Below are positions 8,145-15,885 of a stretch of DNA of 15,885 nt, piece by piece. Position 1 is the first letter of the stretch, and each line of letters starts with the position of its first letter. This DNA is from Omnitrophica bacterium RIFCSPLOWO2_01_FULL_45_10 (GTDB lineage: Bacteria > Omnitrophota > Gorgyraeia > 2-01-FULL-45-10): NCBI GenBank assembly GCA_001804165.1, contig MHFL01000009.1, positions 5,795 through 21,679 of the forward strand, written 5' to 3'. The notes under the pieces were generated by a model. That model had not been told where the DNA came from. It was given only the letters and a program-made list of their open reading frames with translations, and did no database searches. A program made the translations under genes and the position numbers.

Positions 8145-9196
8145 TTATGAAAAAGGGCCGAATAATGATGGCCGGGTTTTTTCTCATCACGGTCATAGCC
8201 AGTATAACCTATTTTATATTTTTTTATAGGATTACAGAAAAACAATACGATAAGGCGATGACATATTTCGTCTCGCGCAGCATCACAAAAGATCTGCGCG
8301 GTTTTGACGAAAAGATCATTACCATAAGGGATTTTGTTCATTATAATGTCCGTCCCGTCACGAATTATCCTAACCGCCTTGATACTATCGCAATCGATAA
8401 ATTACTCTCAGGCGTAGGATTTTGCGATCAGCAATCCCGGGTCTTTATGCAGTTGGCCCACAACGTCGGGATAACATCGCGACTTTTGTTCCTGAAGCCA
8501 AAGTCCGGACCATCGCCTCATTCTGTCGCTGAGGCTCTTGAGCCGGATGGCAGGTGGATAATAGTCGACGTCGCATATAATCTGGACCTTGTCAATGCGG
8601 AAGGTAAGTTTGCAAGTCAGGAGGATATCAGGAAAGACTTAAATATAGTTAAGAATAACGAAAAGGTGCTATTAAGGACGCCATTTGAGAAACGGTTGGA
8701 AGATAACACGTATCTATCGATATACGGGAATGAACCAGTCTATATAGTGACAAAAAATAAGACCAAATTCGACCCATTGAGAAGGGTTCCTCTTTCATGG
8801 ATTAGACCTTTTGTAAGTTTCATTCAGAACAAATATCTCGAGCAAATTCACTCTATCATAAATGACCCGTATGAATTCAAAATATTAAAGGCCCGCGGAT
8901 ATCATCTTTTAGGTTATTATGATAGGGGCGACAGCATGTATGCTGAGATAATCGGTAATTCCAGAGATTTAATGGTGAAGCGAAAAGCCCAATATTATTA
9001 TTGCGTTTCGCTTAAAGACCAGAAGAGATATAAAGATTCTTATGATTACATTACATCTATAATAGAGAAGGACAAAGAGAACCCATATCGCGAATATTTA
9101 TACGGCACAAAGGCGAATCTCTTAAAAAAGATGGGAAGGCTGAACGAGGCAAAAGAAGATTTGGCTCGGATACAATATTCATTAGACGCGATGTAG
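8141..9196 (+). CDS. Membrane-anchored transglutaminase-like protein with TPR-like C-terminus
   Basis: This 351-residue protein has one N-terminal membrane anchor (about residues 10-29) after a short basic start, so the rest probably faces the periplasm. Residues about 55-150 resemble a transglutaminase-like cysteine-protease fold: GVGFCDQQSRVFMQLAHNVGI places Cys95 on the helix, PSPHSVAEAL gives His127, and WIIVDVAYN gives Asp143, a complete Cys-His-Asp triad with normal spacing. Residues about 245-345 form helical pairs resembling tetratricopeptide repeats (KARGYHLLGYYDRGD, KAQYYYCVSLKDQKRYKDS, GTKANLLKKMGRLNEAKED). The substrate is unknown; proteolysis, cross-linking or an inactive scaffold are all possible. 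The ATG overlaps the accD stop, so translation is likely coupled. I do not recognise a named gene. Confidence 0.75.
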   Translation: MIMKKGRIMMAGFFLITVIASITYFIFFYRITEKQYDKAMTYFVSRSITKDLRGFDEKIITIRDFVHYNVRPVTNYPNRLDTIAIDKLLSGVGFCDQQSRVFMQLAHNVGITSRLLFLKPKSGPSPHSVAEALEPDGRWIIVDVAYNLDLVNAEGKFASQEDIRKDLNIVKNNEKVLLRTPFEKRLEDNTYLSIYGNEPVYIVTKNKTKFDPLRRVPLSWIRPFVSFIQNKYLEQIHSIINDPYEFKILKARGYHLLGYYDRGDSMYAEIIGNSRDLMVKRKAQYYYCVSLKDQKRYKDSYDYITSIIEKDKENPYREYLYGTKANLLKKMGRLNEAKEDLARIQYSLDAM

Positions 9197-9226
9197 TCCT
9201 TATGTTAAAATAATAAGGGGCAAATT

Positions 9227-10330
9227 ATGGCACAAGTAAGTTTAAAGGATGTATCTAAGGTATTCGGTGGCAATGTCTGGGCCGTCAAGAAGGTCAATCT
9301 GGGCGTTGAGAATAAGGAGTTCGTTGTCCTTGTTGGGCCATCGGGCTGCGGGAAGTCGACCACATTAAGGATAATAGCAGGACTCGAAGAGGCCACAGAC
9401 GGCGATGTCTACATCGGAAATCAATTGGTCAATGACGTTCCTCCAAAGGATAGAAATATCGCCATGGTATTTCAGAATTACGCGCTCTACCCGCATATGA
9501 CCGTTTATGATAACATGGCATTCGGCCTTAAATTGAGAAAGTACCCCAAGCAGGAGATAGATACCAGAGTCAGGGAAGCCGCAAGCATTCTTGGTATAGA
9601 AACGCTTCTTCGCAGGAAACCGAGGGAATTGTCAGGCGGCCAGCGGCAAAGGGTGGCCGTGGGACGGGCAATAGTCAGAAAAACGCTCGTTTTTCTATTC
9701 GATGAGCCGCTATCGAAGCTGGACGCGAAGATGAGGGTCCAGATGCGCGTAGAGATAAAGAAACTGCATACGAGGCTCCAGACCACTATGATTTACGTGA
9801 CGCACGATCAGACCGAAGCCATGACGATGGGGGATAGGATAGTTGTTATGAAAGACGGCATTATTCAGCAGATCGCGGACCCCCTCACTCTCTACGATAA
9901 GCCGGTTAATAGGTTCGTAGCCGGATTCATCGGCAGCCCTCCCATGAACTTCGTGAACGGCAATATAGTAAGAAAGAACGGGAAATTATATTTTAACCAG
10001 GGACATTTTCAAGTGAAGATAATAGATGCCATGATACAACTATTGGCGCCATATGTAGATAAAGAGATTATATTTGGAGTAAGGCCCGAAGATATATATG
10101 ACAAACTGTTTGTTACAGATGCCCCGCCCGAGAACACTATTAAAGCGACATGCGAGGTCATAGAGCCGATGGGGTCGGAAGTATATCTATATCTCAACAC
10201 AGGAGCGAATTCTTTAGTTGCGAGGGTTGGCGGACATGATAAGCCCATCGTCAATCAGGACATAGATTTGGTATTAGATATGGCAAAGGCGCATTTTTTC
10301 AATAAAGACACCGATGAGACGATTATTTAA
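9227..10330 (+). CDS. ugpC: Sugar ABC transporter ATP-binding protein, UgpC/MalK/MsmX family
   Basis: This is the cytoplasmic ATPase of a CUT1-type carbohydrate importer, 367 residues long. Motifs appear in order: Walker A GPSGCGKST (37-45), Q-loop Gln83, signature LSGGQ (135-139), Walker B FLFDE (156-160), D-loop SKLD (163-166, where SNLD is usual) and H-loop His193. A C-terminal MalK-type regulatory domain (about 235-367) contains GVRPEDI and VIEPMGSEVYLYL. The ribosome-binding site AAGGGG (9215-9220) lies 6 nt before the ATG. No permease or binding-protein gene is adjacent. That is common for this family, whose members can power several importers. The symbol is a family label: MalK, MsmX or UgpC cannot be separated without substrate data. 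A hairpin follows the stop codon directly. Confidence 0.93.
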   Translation: MAQVSLKDVSKVFGGNVWAVKKVNLGVENKEFVVLVGPSGCGKSTTLRIIAGLEEATDGDVYIGNQLVNDVPPKDRNIAMVFQNYALYPHMTVYDNMAFGLKLRKYPKQEIDTRVREAASILGIETLLRRKPRELSGGQRQRVAVGRAIVRKTLVFLFDEPLSKLDAKMRVQMRVEIKKLHTRLQTTMIYVTHDQTEAMTMGDRIVVMKDGIIQQIADPLTLYDKPVNRFVAGFIGSPPMNFVNGNIVRKNGKLYFNQGHFQVKIIDAMIQLLAPYVDKEIIFGVRPEDIYDKLFVTDAPPENTIKATCEVIEPMGSEVYLYLNTGANSLVARVGGHDKPIVNQDIDLVLDMAKAHFFNKDTDETII

Positions 10331-10359
10331 CCCAAATTTTTCCTTTATAAAAATTTGGG
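10331..10359 (+). terminator. Hairpin directly after the ABC ATPase gene, possible terminator
   Basis: CCCAAATTTTT (10331-10341) and AAAAATTTGGG (10349-10359) form a perfect 11-bp inverted repeat around a 7-nt loop, starting at the base after the TAA. The stem is AT-rich with only three G-C pairs, and no U-tract follows on the + strand. It may be a weak bidirectional terminator or a 3'-end stabilising hairpin; termination is not certain. Confidence 0.5.
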
Positions 10360-10371
10360 ATTAATAATTAG

Positions 10372-10431
10372 GGACGGCATCCCTCGACAGGCTCGGGATG
10401 CCGTGTCTTGAGTGAAATCGAAGGACGGCAT
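10372..10431 (+). repeat. REP-like palindromic element overlapping the start of the cyclase gene
   Basis: ACGGCATCCC (10374-10383) and GGGATGCCGT (10395-10404) form a perfect 10-bp stem around an 11-nt loop, TCGACAGGCTC. The 9-mer GGACGGCAT occurs at 10372-10380 and again at 10423-10431, 51 nt apart. The motif pair CTCGACAGGCTC and TGAGTGAAATCGAAGGA resembles dispersed repeats I recall from many environmental genomes, whose reverse strand gives spurious peptides with an FDFxQD string. Here the reverse strand reads SFDFTQD. The GAAGGA at 10420-10425 serves as the ribosome-binding site of the following gene. Confidence 0.7.
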
Positions 10432-11860
10432 GGCTCCTTCCCGCGATAAGTTCATCTCGATATTTATCTCCCTAGCTCTAATAATAATTCCCACGCATAT
10501 TTTGTTATCCCTCATATCGAAGCAGCAAATAAGTCCGTCTGATGCGCTCCGTTTGTATGGGGCTGCAATCGCGGCGCTAAATATAGCCATCCTTTTCGCA
10601 TGGTATGCCCAAGGCACCGCCGGCGGAATTTTAGCAAGCGCTATAGCGGTAGTCGCGGCGCTTTGGTTGGTCCTGAAGATGGCCCATCATTACGGGTCCC
10701 TTCTTTTAATTGCCACTTTTTTTCCTACAAATCTTCTGGGATATATTTGCTCGAAAACGAAAGAATCGTTGATCAGCCAACGAAGTCTAAATTTGGAAAA
10801 ACTGGAAGAAAGCATAAATCTATTGTCAGAGTCCATAGGCGTGAGGAAAAAAGAAGCGGTTTCTCTAGGAGAGAAATTGCGGAGGTACGCTGTCTTAAAG
10901 GAAGCGGCAGAAAGTTTATCCACAACTCTCTTATTAAATGAAGTGACTAGGCCGGTCATAGAGAAGACACCTACGGTAATCGGCAAATCAGGCAGGGTAC
11001 TTATTTTTTTGGTTGATATGGAGAGCCAGGAATTGATGCTGTCCGCCTCTTCCGATAATTTGAGGATATTAGCAAAGAAAGGCGATATTTATGACCTGTG
11101 GGCCTTAAGGCATAGAAGATCTCTGATAGCAAATGATATAACGAAGGATTTCAGATTTCCTTCCGTAGAAATAGAAAAAACGCAGGAATTTTTCAGGTCT
11201 TTGATAATCGCGCCTCTCGTAAGCGAGCACAAGACAATAGGTCTATTGAGGATGGACAGCATGTATGAAGGCCAATTTACACAGGATGACCTGCGCCTAT
11301 TGGATATAATATCGGGATTGGCCGCAACGGCGATCCAGAACACCCGGCTTTACTCGAGGACGCAGGAACTTGCGATAAGGGACGGTCTCACGGGGCTTCT
11401 GGTGCGCAGATATTTTTTAAGCCGCTTCCAGGAAGAGGTGCATAGAGCCGCAAGGTCAAAGGCGCCCCTCACCCTAATTTTTTTGGATATCGACCATTAC
11501 AAATCGTTCAATGACAGATTCGGCCATGCGGCAGGCGATTTGGTACTGAAGCATTTGGCGCGGATCATATCTTCTATGACAAAAGAGGGTGATATCCCGG
11601 GAAGGTACGGGGGTGAGGAGATAGCGTTATTGAACATAGGGATGGGAAAGCCTCAAGCGAGTAATTTCGCGGAAGCGCTTCGTAGACGTGTAAAGAAGGA
11701 GCCATTCATATTGAGAAGGCAGAGGCACAATATTACCATTTCTATAGGGCTTTCTAATTATCCGGACGATGCCGTTAGCGTGGAAGACCTTATAAGGATT
11801 GCGGACGAGCGGCTGTACAAGGCAAAGGAAGACGGGAGAGATAGAGTTTGTTCAGGTTGA
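10430..11860 (+). CDS. Membrane-bound GAF-GGDEF diguanylate cyclase (first of a tandem pair)
   Basis: This would make the second messenger c-di-GMP from two GTP. It has 476 residues from ATG 10430. The N-terminus has about four membrane segments (about 9-27, 42-60, 62-80, 83-100). A charged, probably coiled-coil stretch (about 105-155) follows, then a GAF-like sensor (about 160-305) and a GGDEF domain (about 315-472) with LDIDHYKSFNDRFGHAAGD and the active-site loop RYGGEEI. That loop ends in Ile398 where Phe is normal, and the upstream inhibitory-site position reads KEGD (385-388) where RxxD is usual. An in-frame GTG at 10412 would add six residues coded by the repeat; I prefer the ATG because GAAGGA lies 4 nt before it. 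It overlaps the next cyclase gene by 13 nt. Confidence 0.88.
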   Translation: MAPSRDKFISIFISLALIIIPTHILLSLISKQQISPSDALRLYGAAIAALNIAILFAWYAQGTAGGILASAIAVVAALWLVLKMAHHYGSLLLIATFFPTNLLGYICSKTKESLISQRSLNLEKLEESINLLSESIGVRKKEAVSLGEKLRRYAVLKEAAESLSTTLLLNEVTRPVIEKTPTVIGKSGRVLIFLVDMESQELMLSASSDNLRILAKKGDIYDLWALRHRRSLIANDITKDFRFPSVEIEKTQEFFRSLIIAPLVSEHKTIGLLRMDSMYEGQFTQDDLRLLDIISGLAATAIQNTRLYSRTQELAIRDGLTGLLVRRYFLSRFQEEVHRAARSKAPLTLIFLDIDHYKSFNDRFGHAAGDLVLKHLARIISSMTKEGDIPGRYGGEEIALLNIGMGKPQASNFAEALRRRVKKEPFILRRQRHNITISIGLSNYPDDAVSVEDLIRIADERLYKAKEDGRDRVCSG

Positions 11861-13113
11861 GGATCGCATACGGAGTTTGCGCCATAGTGTTGGCGGTTTT
11901 TTTCACGATAGCATATCAGGCGTATGGAATATCACGCCTCTATTTTGAACCTGCTCTCATAGTTATGTGCGGCCTTTTTTTTGCCTTTCTAACGTATAAA
12001 AAATCATTAGATGCCGCGCTTTCGGATTGGGACACGAGGCTCAAGGACAAGAAGGCGGCCGAATCCGAAAAGATTAAGGGACTTGATGAGTTGAAGGCCT
12101 TTGTGAAGCAAGCAACGGAAAAAGAGATGGCTCTAGTGAAGCTTTACGAAGCGACTAAGGGTATGTCAGCGAGCCTCAAATTTGATGATATTTTCAACTT
12201 ATTCGGCGTATTTCTTAAAGAAAGTTTCAGATTTAGAAAGTGCGGGCTTTTCATTTTGAGGGGCCCTGACGATGATCTACATATTGAAAAAAGATACGAG
12301 GTGTGGGGTATTGGAGAAGAACCCAAATCTGAGGCAGATTTAGATTATGACAAGATAATCCGTCTTTACATGCAGTATAAGAGAGAAATTTATTTTGTTA
12401 GAGAGAATGACCCTTCTATTTTCGACGATCTGAAAGTGGGCCCGGAAGTACGGTCCATAATGTTTTTCCCTTTATCGAGTGAAAAAAAGGTCGTCGGTAT
12501 CCTATCGGTAGAAAACTTTTTAAGTGAAGAGGTGGATAGATTCTCAGTACTGGCAACGCAGTTCGCGCTGGAGATAAGGAAGGTGCTTCTATATGAAACG
12601 ATAGAAGAACTGGCCATAACGGATGGGCTCACCTCTCTTTACGTCAGGAGATATTTCTTCGAAAGATTGAACGAGGAATTGAACAGGTCAAAAAGGTATA
12701 AATTCAAATTCGCCTGCCTCATGATCGATATAGACGATTTTAAAAAAACCAACGATTCTTATGGTCATTTGGTGGGCGACGCAATACTGAGGGCTTTAGG
12801 CCGTATCATTAAGGAGAGCGTAAGAGAGATAGATATTGCGGCTAGGTACGGCGGAGAGGAGTTTTCTCTTATTCTGCCTGAGACTCCGAGTGAGAGCGCG
12901 ATGCTCGTTGCCGAGAGGATAAGGAAGAAGGTTGAGGAAAAGGTGTTCAGGGTGTATGACGAGAAGATCAAAACTACCATATCGATCGGCGTCTCGGTTT
13001 ATCCCGAAGACGCGCTTAAAGGAAAAGACTTGGTTGGGTGCGCGGACAAGGCGCTGTATGCGGCGAAGGCAGCGGGTAAAAATGTTGTGCGATATTACAA
13101 AAGTATAGTATAA
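11848..13113 (+). CDS. Membrane-bound GAF-GGDEF diguanylate cyclase (second of a tandem pair)
   Basis: This is a second c-di-GMP synthase, 421 residues long. It has two membrane segments (about 4-22 and 29-47), a charged linker likely to be coiled coil (about 50-95), a GAF-like domain (about 100-250) and a GGDEF domain (about 258-420). The active-site loop is canonical: RYGGEEF with G335-F339. An intact inhibitory site REID (326-329) sits exactly five residues upstream, so product inhibition is expected. The start is TTG inside the end of the previous gene, with GGGAG (11834-11838) 9 nt upstream; no ATG occurs early in the frame, and the membrane segments need this start. Its domain order matches its neighbour's, suggesting an old duplication that has diverged strongly. 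Confidence 0.9.
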   Translation: MFRLRIAYGVCAIVLAVFFTIAYQAYGISRLYFEPALIVMCGLFFAFLTYKKSLDAALSDWDTRLKDKKAAESEKIKGLDELKAFVKQATEKEMALVKLYEATKGMSASLKFDDIFNLFGVFLKESFRFRKCGLFILRGPDDDLHIEKRYEVWGIGEEPKSEADLDYDKIIRLYMQYKREIYFVRENDPSIFDDLKVGPEVRSIMFFPLSSEKKVVGILSVENFLSEEVDRFSVLATQFALEIRKVLLYETIEELAITDGLTSLYVRRYFFERLNEELNRSKRYKFKFACLMIDIDDFKKTNDSYGHLVGDAILRALGRIIKESVREIDIAARYGGEEFSLILPETPSESAMLVAERIRKKVEEKVFRVYDEKIKTTISIGVSVYPEDALKGKDLVGCADKALYAAKAAGKNVVRYYKSIV

Positions 13114-13114
13114 T
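13085..13114 (+). promoter_or_regulatory. Possible sigma-70-like promoter before the transaldolase gene
   Basis: A perfect TATAAT (13109-13114) lies 30 nt before the transaldolase ATG and overlaps the stop of the cyclase gene. The best -35 candidate is a poor TTGTGC (13085-13090) at an 18-nt spacing. It suggests that tal-lptD could be transcribed apart from the cyclases, but a lone -10 in AT-rich DNA is weak evidence. Confidence 0.25.
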
Positions 13115-13144
13115 AAAGTTTTAAATGGTGGGAGGTGCAATGAA

Positions 13145-13792
13145 ATGAAACTGTTCATCGATACGGCTAATATAGATGAGATAAAGGAGGCGAATGCTCT
13201 CGGTATAATTGACGGAGTGACTACAAATCCATCTCTTATCGCGAAAGAAGGTAGAGATTTTATTACTGTAGTCAAAGAGATATGCTCCATAGTTGACGGG
13301 CCGATAAGCGCGGAGGCAGTGAGCTCGAAATCGGATGAGATAATAAAAGAGGCGCGTAATTTAACAAAAGTACACAAGAATATAGTTGTGAAGATACCGA
13401 TAACAGCGGAAGGATTAAAGGCTACCAAAGTTTTGTCAAGGGAAGGCGTCAAGACCAATTTGACTTTATGTTTTTCTCCGACTCAGGCGCTTCTCGCCGC
13501 CAAGGCAGGAGCCACTTATGTGAGTCCGTTTATAGGTCGGCTTGACGATATAAGCGAGGTAGGGATAGATTTGATACGGGATATAAAGGCAATATTCACA
13601 AATTACGGCATTAAGACGCAAATAATCGTGGCGAGCATAAGAAATTCGGTCCACGTGCTTGAGGCCGCCAAGATAGGCGCGGATATAGCCACGGTTCCTT
13701 ATAATGTATTGAAGGCCTTACTCAAACACCCGCTTACTGACATTGGAATAGATAGATTCCTAAAGGATTGGCAGAGTGTTTCCAGGAAATAG
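13145..13792 (+). CDS. tal: Transaldolase, small TalC/fructose-6-phosphate aldolase type
   Basis: This is a class I aldolase-fold enzyme of the short transaldolase group. It would transfer dihydroxyacetone units between sugar phosphates in the non-oxidative pentose-phosphate pathway, or cleave fructose 6-phosphate. At 215 residues it is the right length. Landmarks are [25 protein letters not shown], the Schiff-base lysine Lys83 in [28 protein letters not shown] and the C-terminal [15 protein letters not shown]. Ribosome-binding site GGAGG (13131-13135) lies 9 nt before the ATG. An earlier ATG (13140) reads ATGAAATGA and stops at once, so it is not the start. Whether it is transaldolase or aldolase cannot be settled from these motifs. 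lptD begins inside its last 17 bases in another frame. Confidence 0.93.
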   Translation: MKLFIDTANIDEIKEANALGIIDGVTTNPSLIAKEGRDFITVVKEICSIVDGPISAEAVSSKSDEIIKEARNLTKVHKNIVVKIPITAEGLKATKVLSREGVKTNLTLCFSPTQALLAAKAGATYVSPFIGRLDDISEVGIDLIRDIKAIFTNYGIKTQIIVASIRNSVHVLEAAKIGADIATVPYNVLKALLKHPLTDIGIDRFLKDWQSVSRK

Positions 13793-15885
13793 ACAAAGTC
13801 CTTATACTTCGAAAATTTTTAAAACTTTTATCCTAACACTTATTTTCTATACGCTATACGCTTCCGCCTTTGGCGGATCCGCCAATCTTTGTGGCGGAAT
13901 ACGTTATACGCTATACGCAGAAGAGCCGCCGTCGAAAGAGCCAATCGTCGTCAACGGTGACGAAGTAGAATATTTCCACGAGAAGAAGGTAGTCGTCGGC
14001 AGGGGGAACGTCTCCATTACGTATAAAGACGTCATCCTGACCTGCGACAAGATAGAAGTTTATTTAGACACAAAAAACGCGGTTTGCGAAGGAAATGTCA
14101 AAATAACCCAAAAGGGCGCCTATTTTACCGGCGAAAGGATTGAATATAATTTTGAATCCAAAACAGGCCGCACTCTTAGCGCATACGTAAATTATAACCC
14201 CTTCTATGGCAGGGCCCAGGAGATAGCCAAGCTTGGCGATAAAGAAGCCGTTCTCAATAGAGGCTATGTAACGACCTGCGATCTTGAGAAGCCTCACTAC
14301 AGGGTTCAATCCAGACAAATCAGGATATATTTTGACGATAGAGTGACCGCGAAGCATGTCCTGTTCTTCATCGGCAATGTCCCTATCTTATACATCCCTT
14401 ATTATGTCCAGCCCCTGAAGCAGAAAAAAACCCATATGACAGTCATTCCTGGAGAGAGCAGGGATTGGGGTTATTATGTATTGACCGCGTACAGATATTA
14501 CATAAACGACGATAATTCGGGCGATCTGCTTTTAGATTACAGGACCAAAAAGGGGTTAGGAGAAGGCATCAACCATTATTACGATACCAAGTCGGTTGGC
14601 AAGGGATCTGTGAAGTTTTATTATACGAACGAAAATGACGACCTGGCATACGAGAAAGCAGTAGAGGAGCGTTCCAGATACCGTTTTCAGGTCAGGCATC
14701 GCTGGGACATGGGGGAAGACAAGGATACGGTTGGCATATTCGAATTAAACAAGGTGAGCGACAAAGACGGCATAAAGGATTACTTCTATAAGGAATATGA
14801 GGAGCAGGGAGCTATCGATAATTATATTTCGGTGATAACCGCTAAAGAAGATTACACCGCTGAATTTTTGTTGAGGAAGCGTTTTGATAAATTCTTTAAC
14901 GTGGTCCAACGCCTGCCTGAGTTTAAAATAAATATTCAGAATTATAATTTTAAAGGCACCCATCTTTATTATGCCTCCGAGATGAGCGGCGTATATTTGA
15001 ATGAGACCTTCGAGAAACAAGTGCCTAGCGAGAAAGATATCAAGGTGGTCCGTTTTGACGCCTACAATCAACTGTCCTACGCCCAAAGACTTTTTGGGTC
15101 TCTAAGCGTCACGCCTTATGCAGGGACGCGTCAGACATATTATTCGCGCAACAAGTGGGGCGAGACGAATCTTATCAGAGGGATATTCAGGGCGGGCGTT
15201 GATAATTCGGTAAAGTTTTACAGGATATATGATGTTATGACCGATTTTCTCAGCCTTGATATAAATAAGTTAAGACACATAATTACTCCAACGGCAAATT
15301 ACTCCTACACTCATCAGCCGACTATTTCGCCGGATAATCTGAATCAGTTTGACTCAATAGATTCCATCGATACCGCGAACGGCATTACCCTTTCCCTGGA
15401 AAATAAATTGCAGACCAAAAGGCCGTACGGCAACATGATGAAATCCGTCGATTTAGCCACTCTCATCATTAGTTCACAATACGACTTCAGGCTAAAAGAT
15501 GACTTAACGAGTTATAAGTCTCAGAAATTCAAGAGCGTAGATTTTAGGCTGGAACTCGTGCCGTATCCGTGGCTTTATACGCTCGCGAAGATGACGGTCA
15601 ATACAAAAAAATATCTGATAGAGTCGGAGAGTGTGGACCTGGTGGCTCAAAGGGGAGACAAATTCTCTTTGGGCTTAGGCCATAGATATGAGAACGCCGA
15701 AAGCGGTAAGTCAAACTTGTTGACATTGGACGCGACTTATAAGATAAATGATAAGTGGAAGGCACGCGCATATGAAAGATTCGATGTGCATAAAAGTTCA
15801 ATAGAGGAGCAGGAATATACGATATATAGAGACCTGCATTGCTGGCTGGCGGAATTGACATACAATATTAAACGAGACACCAGCG
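13776..15885 (+). CDS. lptD: LptD/OstA-type LPS-assembly outer-membrane protein, 3' end cut off
   Basis: LptD is the outer-membrane barrel that inserts lipopolysaccharide into the outer leaflet; its presence implies a diderm envelope. The frame is open from a TAA at 13761 to the window end (703 codons) and has no early ATG. GTG 13776, with AAAGGA (13762-13767) 8 nt upstream, is the only good start. Residues 1-31 form a signal peptide: Arg6, Lys13 and Lys16, then the hydrophobic [17 protein letters not shown]. An OstA/LptA-like domain follows (about 55-165: [47 protein letters not shown]). The barrel part starts near [16 protein letters not shown] (about 195-210) and is rich in alternating aromatic strands. 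The N-terminus carries a 57-nt repeat insertion, listed separately. The match is to family features; the barrel is divergent. Confidence 0.87.
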   Translation, partial: MFPGNRQSPYTSKIFKTFILTLIFYTLYASAFGGSANLCGGIRYTLYAEEPPSKEPIVVNGDEVEYFHEKKVVVGRGNVSITYKDVILTCDKIEVYLDTKNAVCEGNVKITQKGAYFTGERIEYNFESKTGRTLSAYVNYNPFYGRAQEIAKLGDKEAVLNRGYVTTCDLEKPHYRVQSRQIRIYFDDRVTAKHVLFFIGNVPILYIPYYVQPLKQKKTHMTVIPGESRDWGYYVLTAYRYYINDDNSGDLLLDYRTKKGLGEGINHYYDTKSVGKGSVKFYYTNENDDLAYEKAVEERSRYRFQVRHRWDMGEDKDTVGIFELNKVSDKDGIKDYFYKEYEEQGAIDNYISVITAKEDYTAEFLLRKRFDKFFNVVQRLPEFKINIQNYNFKGTHLYYASEMSGVYLNETFEKQVPSEKDIKVVRFDAYNQLSYAQRLFGSLSVTPYAGTRQTYYSRNKWGETNLIRGIFRAGVDNSVKFYRIYDVMTDFLSLDINKLRHIITPTANYSYTHQPTISPDNLNQFDSIDSIDTANGITLSLENKLQTKRPYGNMMKSVDLATLIISSQYDFRLKDDLTSYKSQKFKSVDFRLELVPYPWLYTLAKMTVNTKKYLIESESVDLVAQRGDKFSLGLGHRYENAESGKSNLLTLDATYKINDKWKARAYERFDVHKSSIEEQEYTIYRDLHCWLAELTYNIKRDTS
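13848..13918 (+). repeat. Palindromic element between heptamer direct repeats, inside the lptD signal peptide
   Basis: TATACGCTATACGC occurs at 13848-13861 and 13905-13918, 57 nt apart. Both copies are made of 7-nt units with ACG at 13851 and 13858, and at 13901, 13908 and 13915. Between them lie two abutting palindromes: TCCGCC-TTT-GGCGGA (13863-13877) and TCCGCCA-ATCTTTG-TGGCGGA (13878-13898), joined by the 12-bp palindrome GGCGGATCCGCC (13872-13883). The unit is exactly 19 codons, so the lptD frame is kept and YTLYA appears twice (residues 25-29 and 44-48). Confidence 0.85.

Noticed and set aside
10345..10617. A 90-codon minus-strand frame covering the palindromic element
   Set aside because: It contains the FDFTQD string typical of spurious peptides read from dispersed repeats, and it runs antisense to the membrane segments of the cyclase.
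13140..13148. The mini-frame ATGAAATGA at the transaldolase start, considered as a regulatory upstream ORF
   Set aside because: It is only two codons long and shares the ribosome-binding site with the real start; chance is the simplest explanation.
12796..13458. A 220-codon open frame on the minus strand opposite the end of the second cyclase and the start of the transaldolase
   Set aside because: It lies antisense to two genes with clear family motifs, its protein has no recognisable domain, and its length is explained by the codon pattern of the + strand genes.
15598..15861. An 87-codon minus-strand frame at the right end
   Set aside because: It is antisense to the lptD barrel region and has no recognisable feature.
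13776..15885. lptD considered as a pseudogene because it lacks an ATG and carries an insertion
   Set aside because: The frame is open for 703 codons, the insertion is a multiple of three, and a GTG start with a good ribosome-binding site and a signal peptide is present.

Overview
This window carries twelve genes, all on the + strand and tightly packed, and it is cut at both ends: dnaK has lost its start and lptD its end. The organism is a diderm bacterium, because an LptD-type lipopolysaccharide-export barrel is encoded at the right end. AT-leaning codon use with many ATA isoleucine codons, a DnaK that lacks the Gram-negative N-terminal insert and reads like archaeal/Thermoplasma DnaK, and dispersed palindromic repeats all point to an uncultured candidate phylum. 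Omnitrophota is my best guess. This is inference from recalled family resemblance; no search was run.

Layout. 1-3027 is the chaperone pair dnaK-dnaJ, with no gap between them. 3050-4619 holds an FmdB-type zinc-ribbon protein and a DUF1015 protein. 4633-7175 holds a glutamine-hydrolysing asparagine synthetase and, overlapping it by 4 nt (ATGA), an orphan corrinoid-binding protein. 7176-7295 is a non-coding spacer made of heptanucleotide-periodic repeats. 7296-9196 holds accD and, again through an ATGA overlap, a membrane-anchored transglutaminase-like protein. 9227-10330 is a MalK/UgpC-type sugar-ABC ATPase, followed directly by a hairpin and a REP-like palindromic element that runs into the next gene's start. 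10430-13113 holds two overlapping membrane-bound GAF-GGDEF diguanylate cyclases. 13145-13792 is a small transaldolase. 13776-15885 is lptD, which starts with GTG inside the end of the transaldolase gene.

How the genes work together. Most are housekeeping: protein folding (DnaK/DnaJ), fatty-acid precursor synthesis (AccD), sugar import and pentose-phosphate chemistry (UgpC, Tal), amide nitrogen transfer (AsnB) and envelope biogenesis (LptD). The two cyclases make this a c-di-GMP signalling spot, and they differ in their feedback-inhibition site. I see no phage, transposase, CRISPR array, tRNA or rRNA.

The most interesting signals are the repeats. A period-7 repeat family with an ACG/ATCG core occupies the accD leader. 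A related repeat with a double GGCGGA palindrome appears to have inserted in frame (57 nt, 19 codons) into the lptD signal peptide, where it duplicates YTLYA and creates a new AxA cleavage site. A third element appears to supply the ribosome-binding site of the first cyclase.
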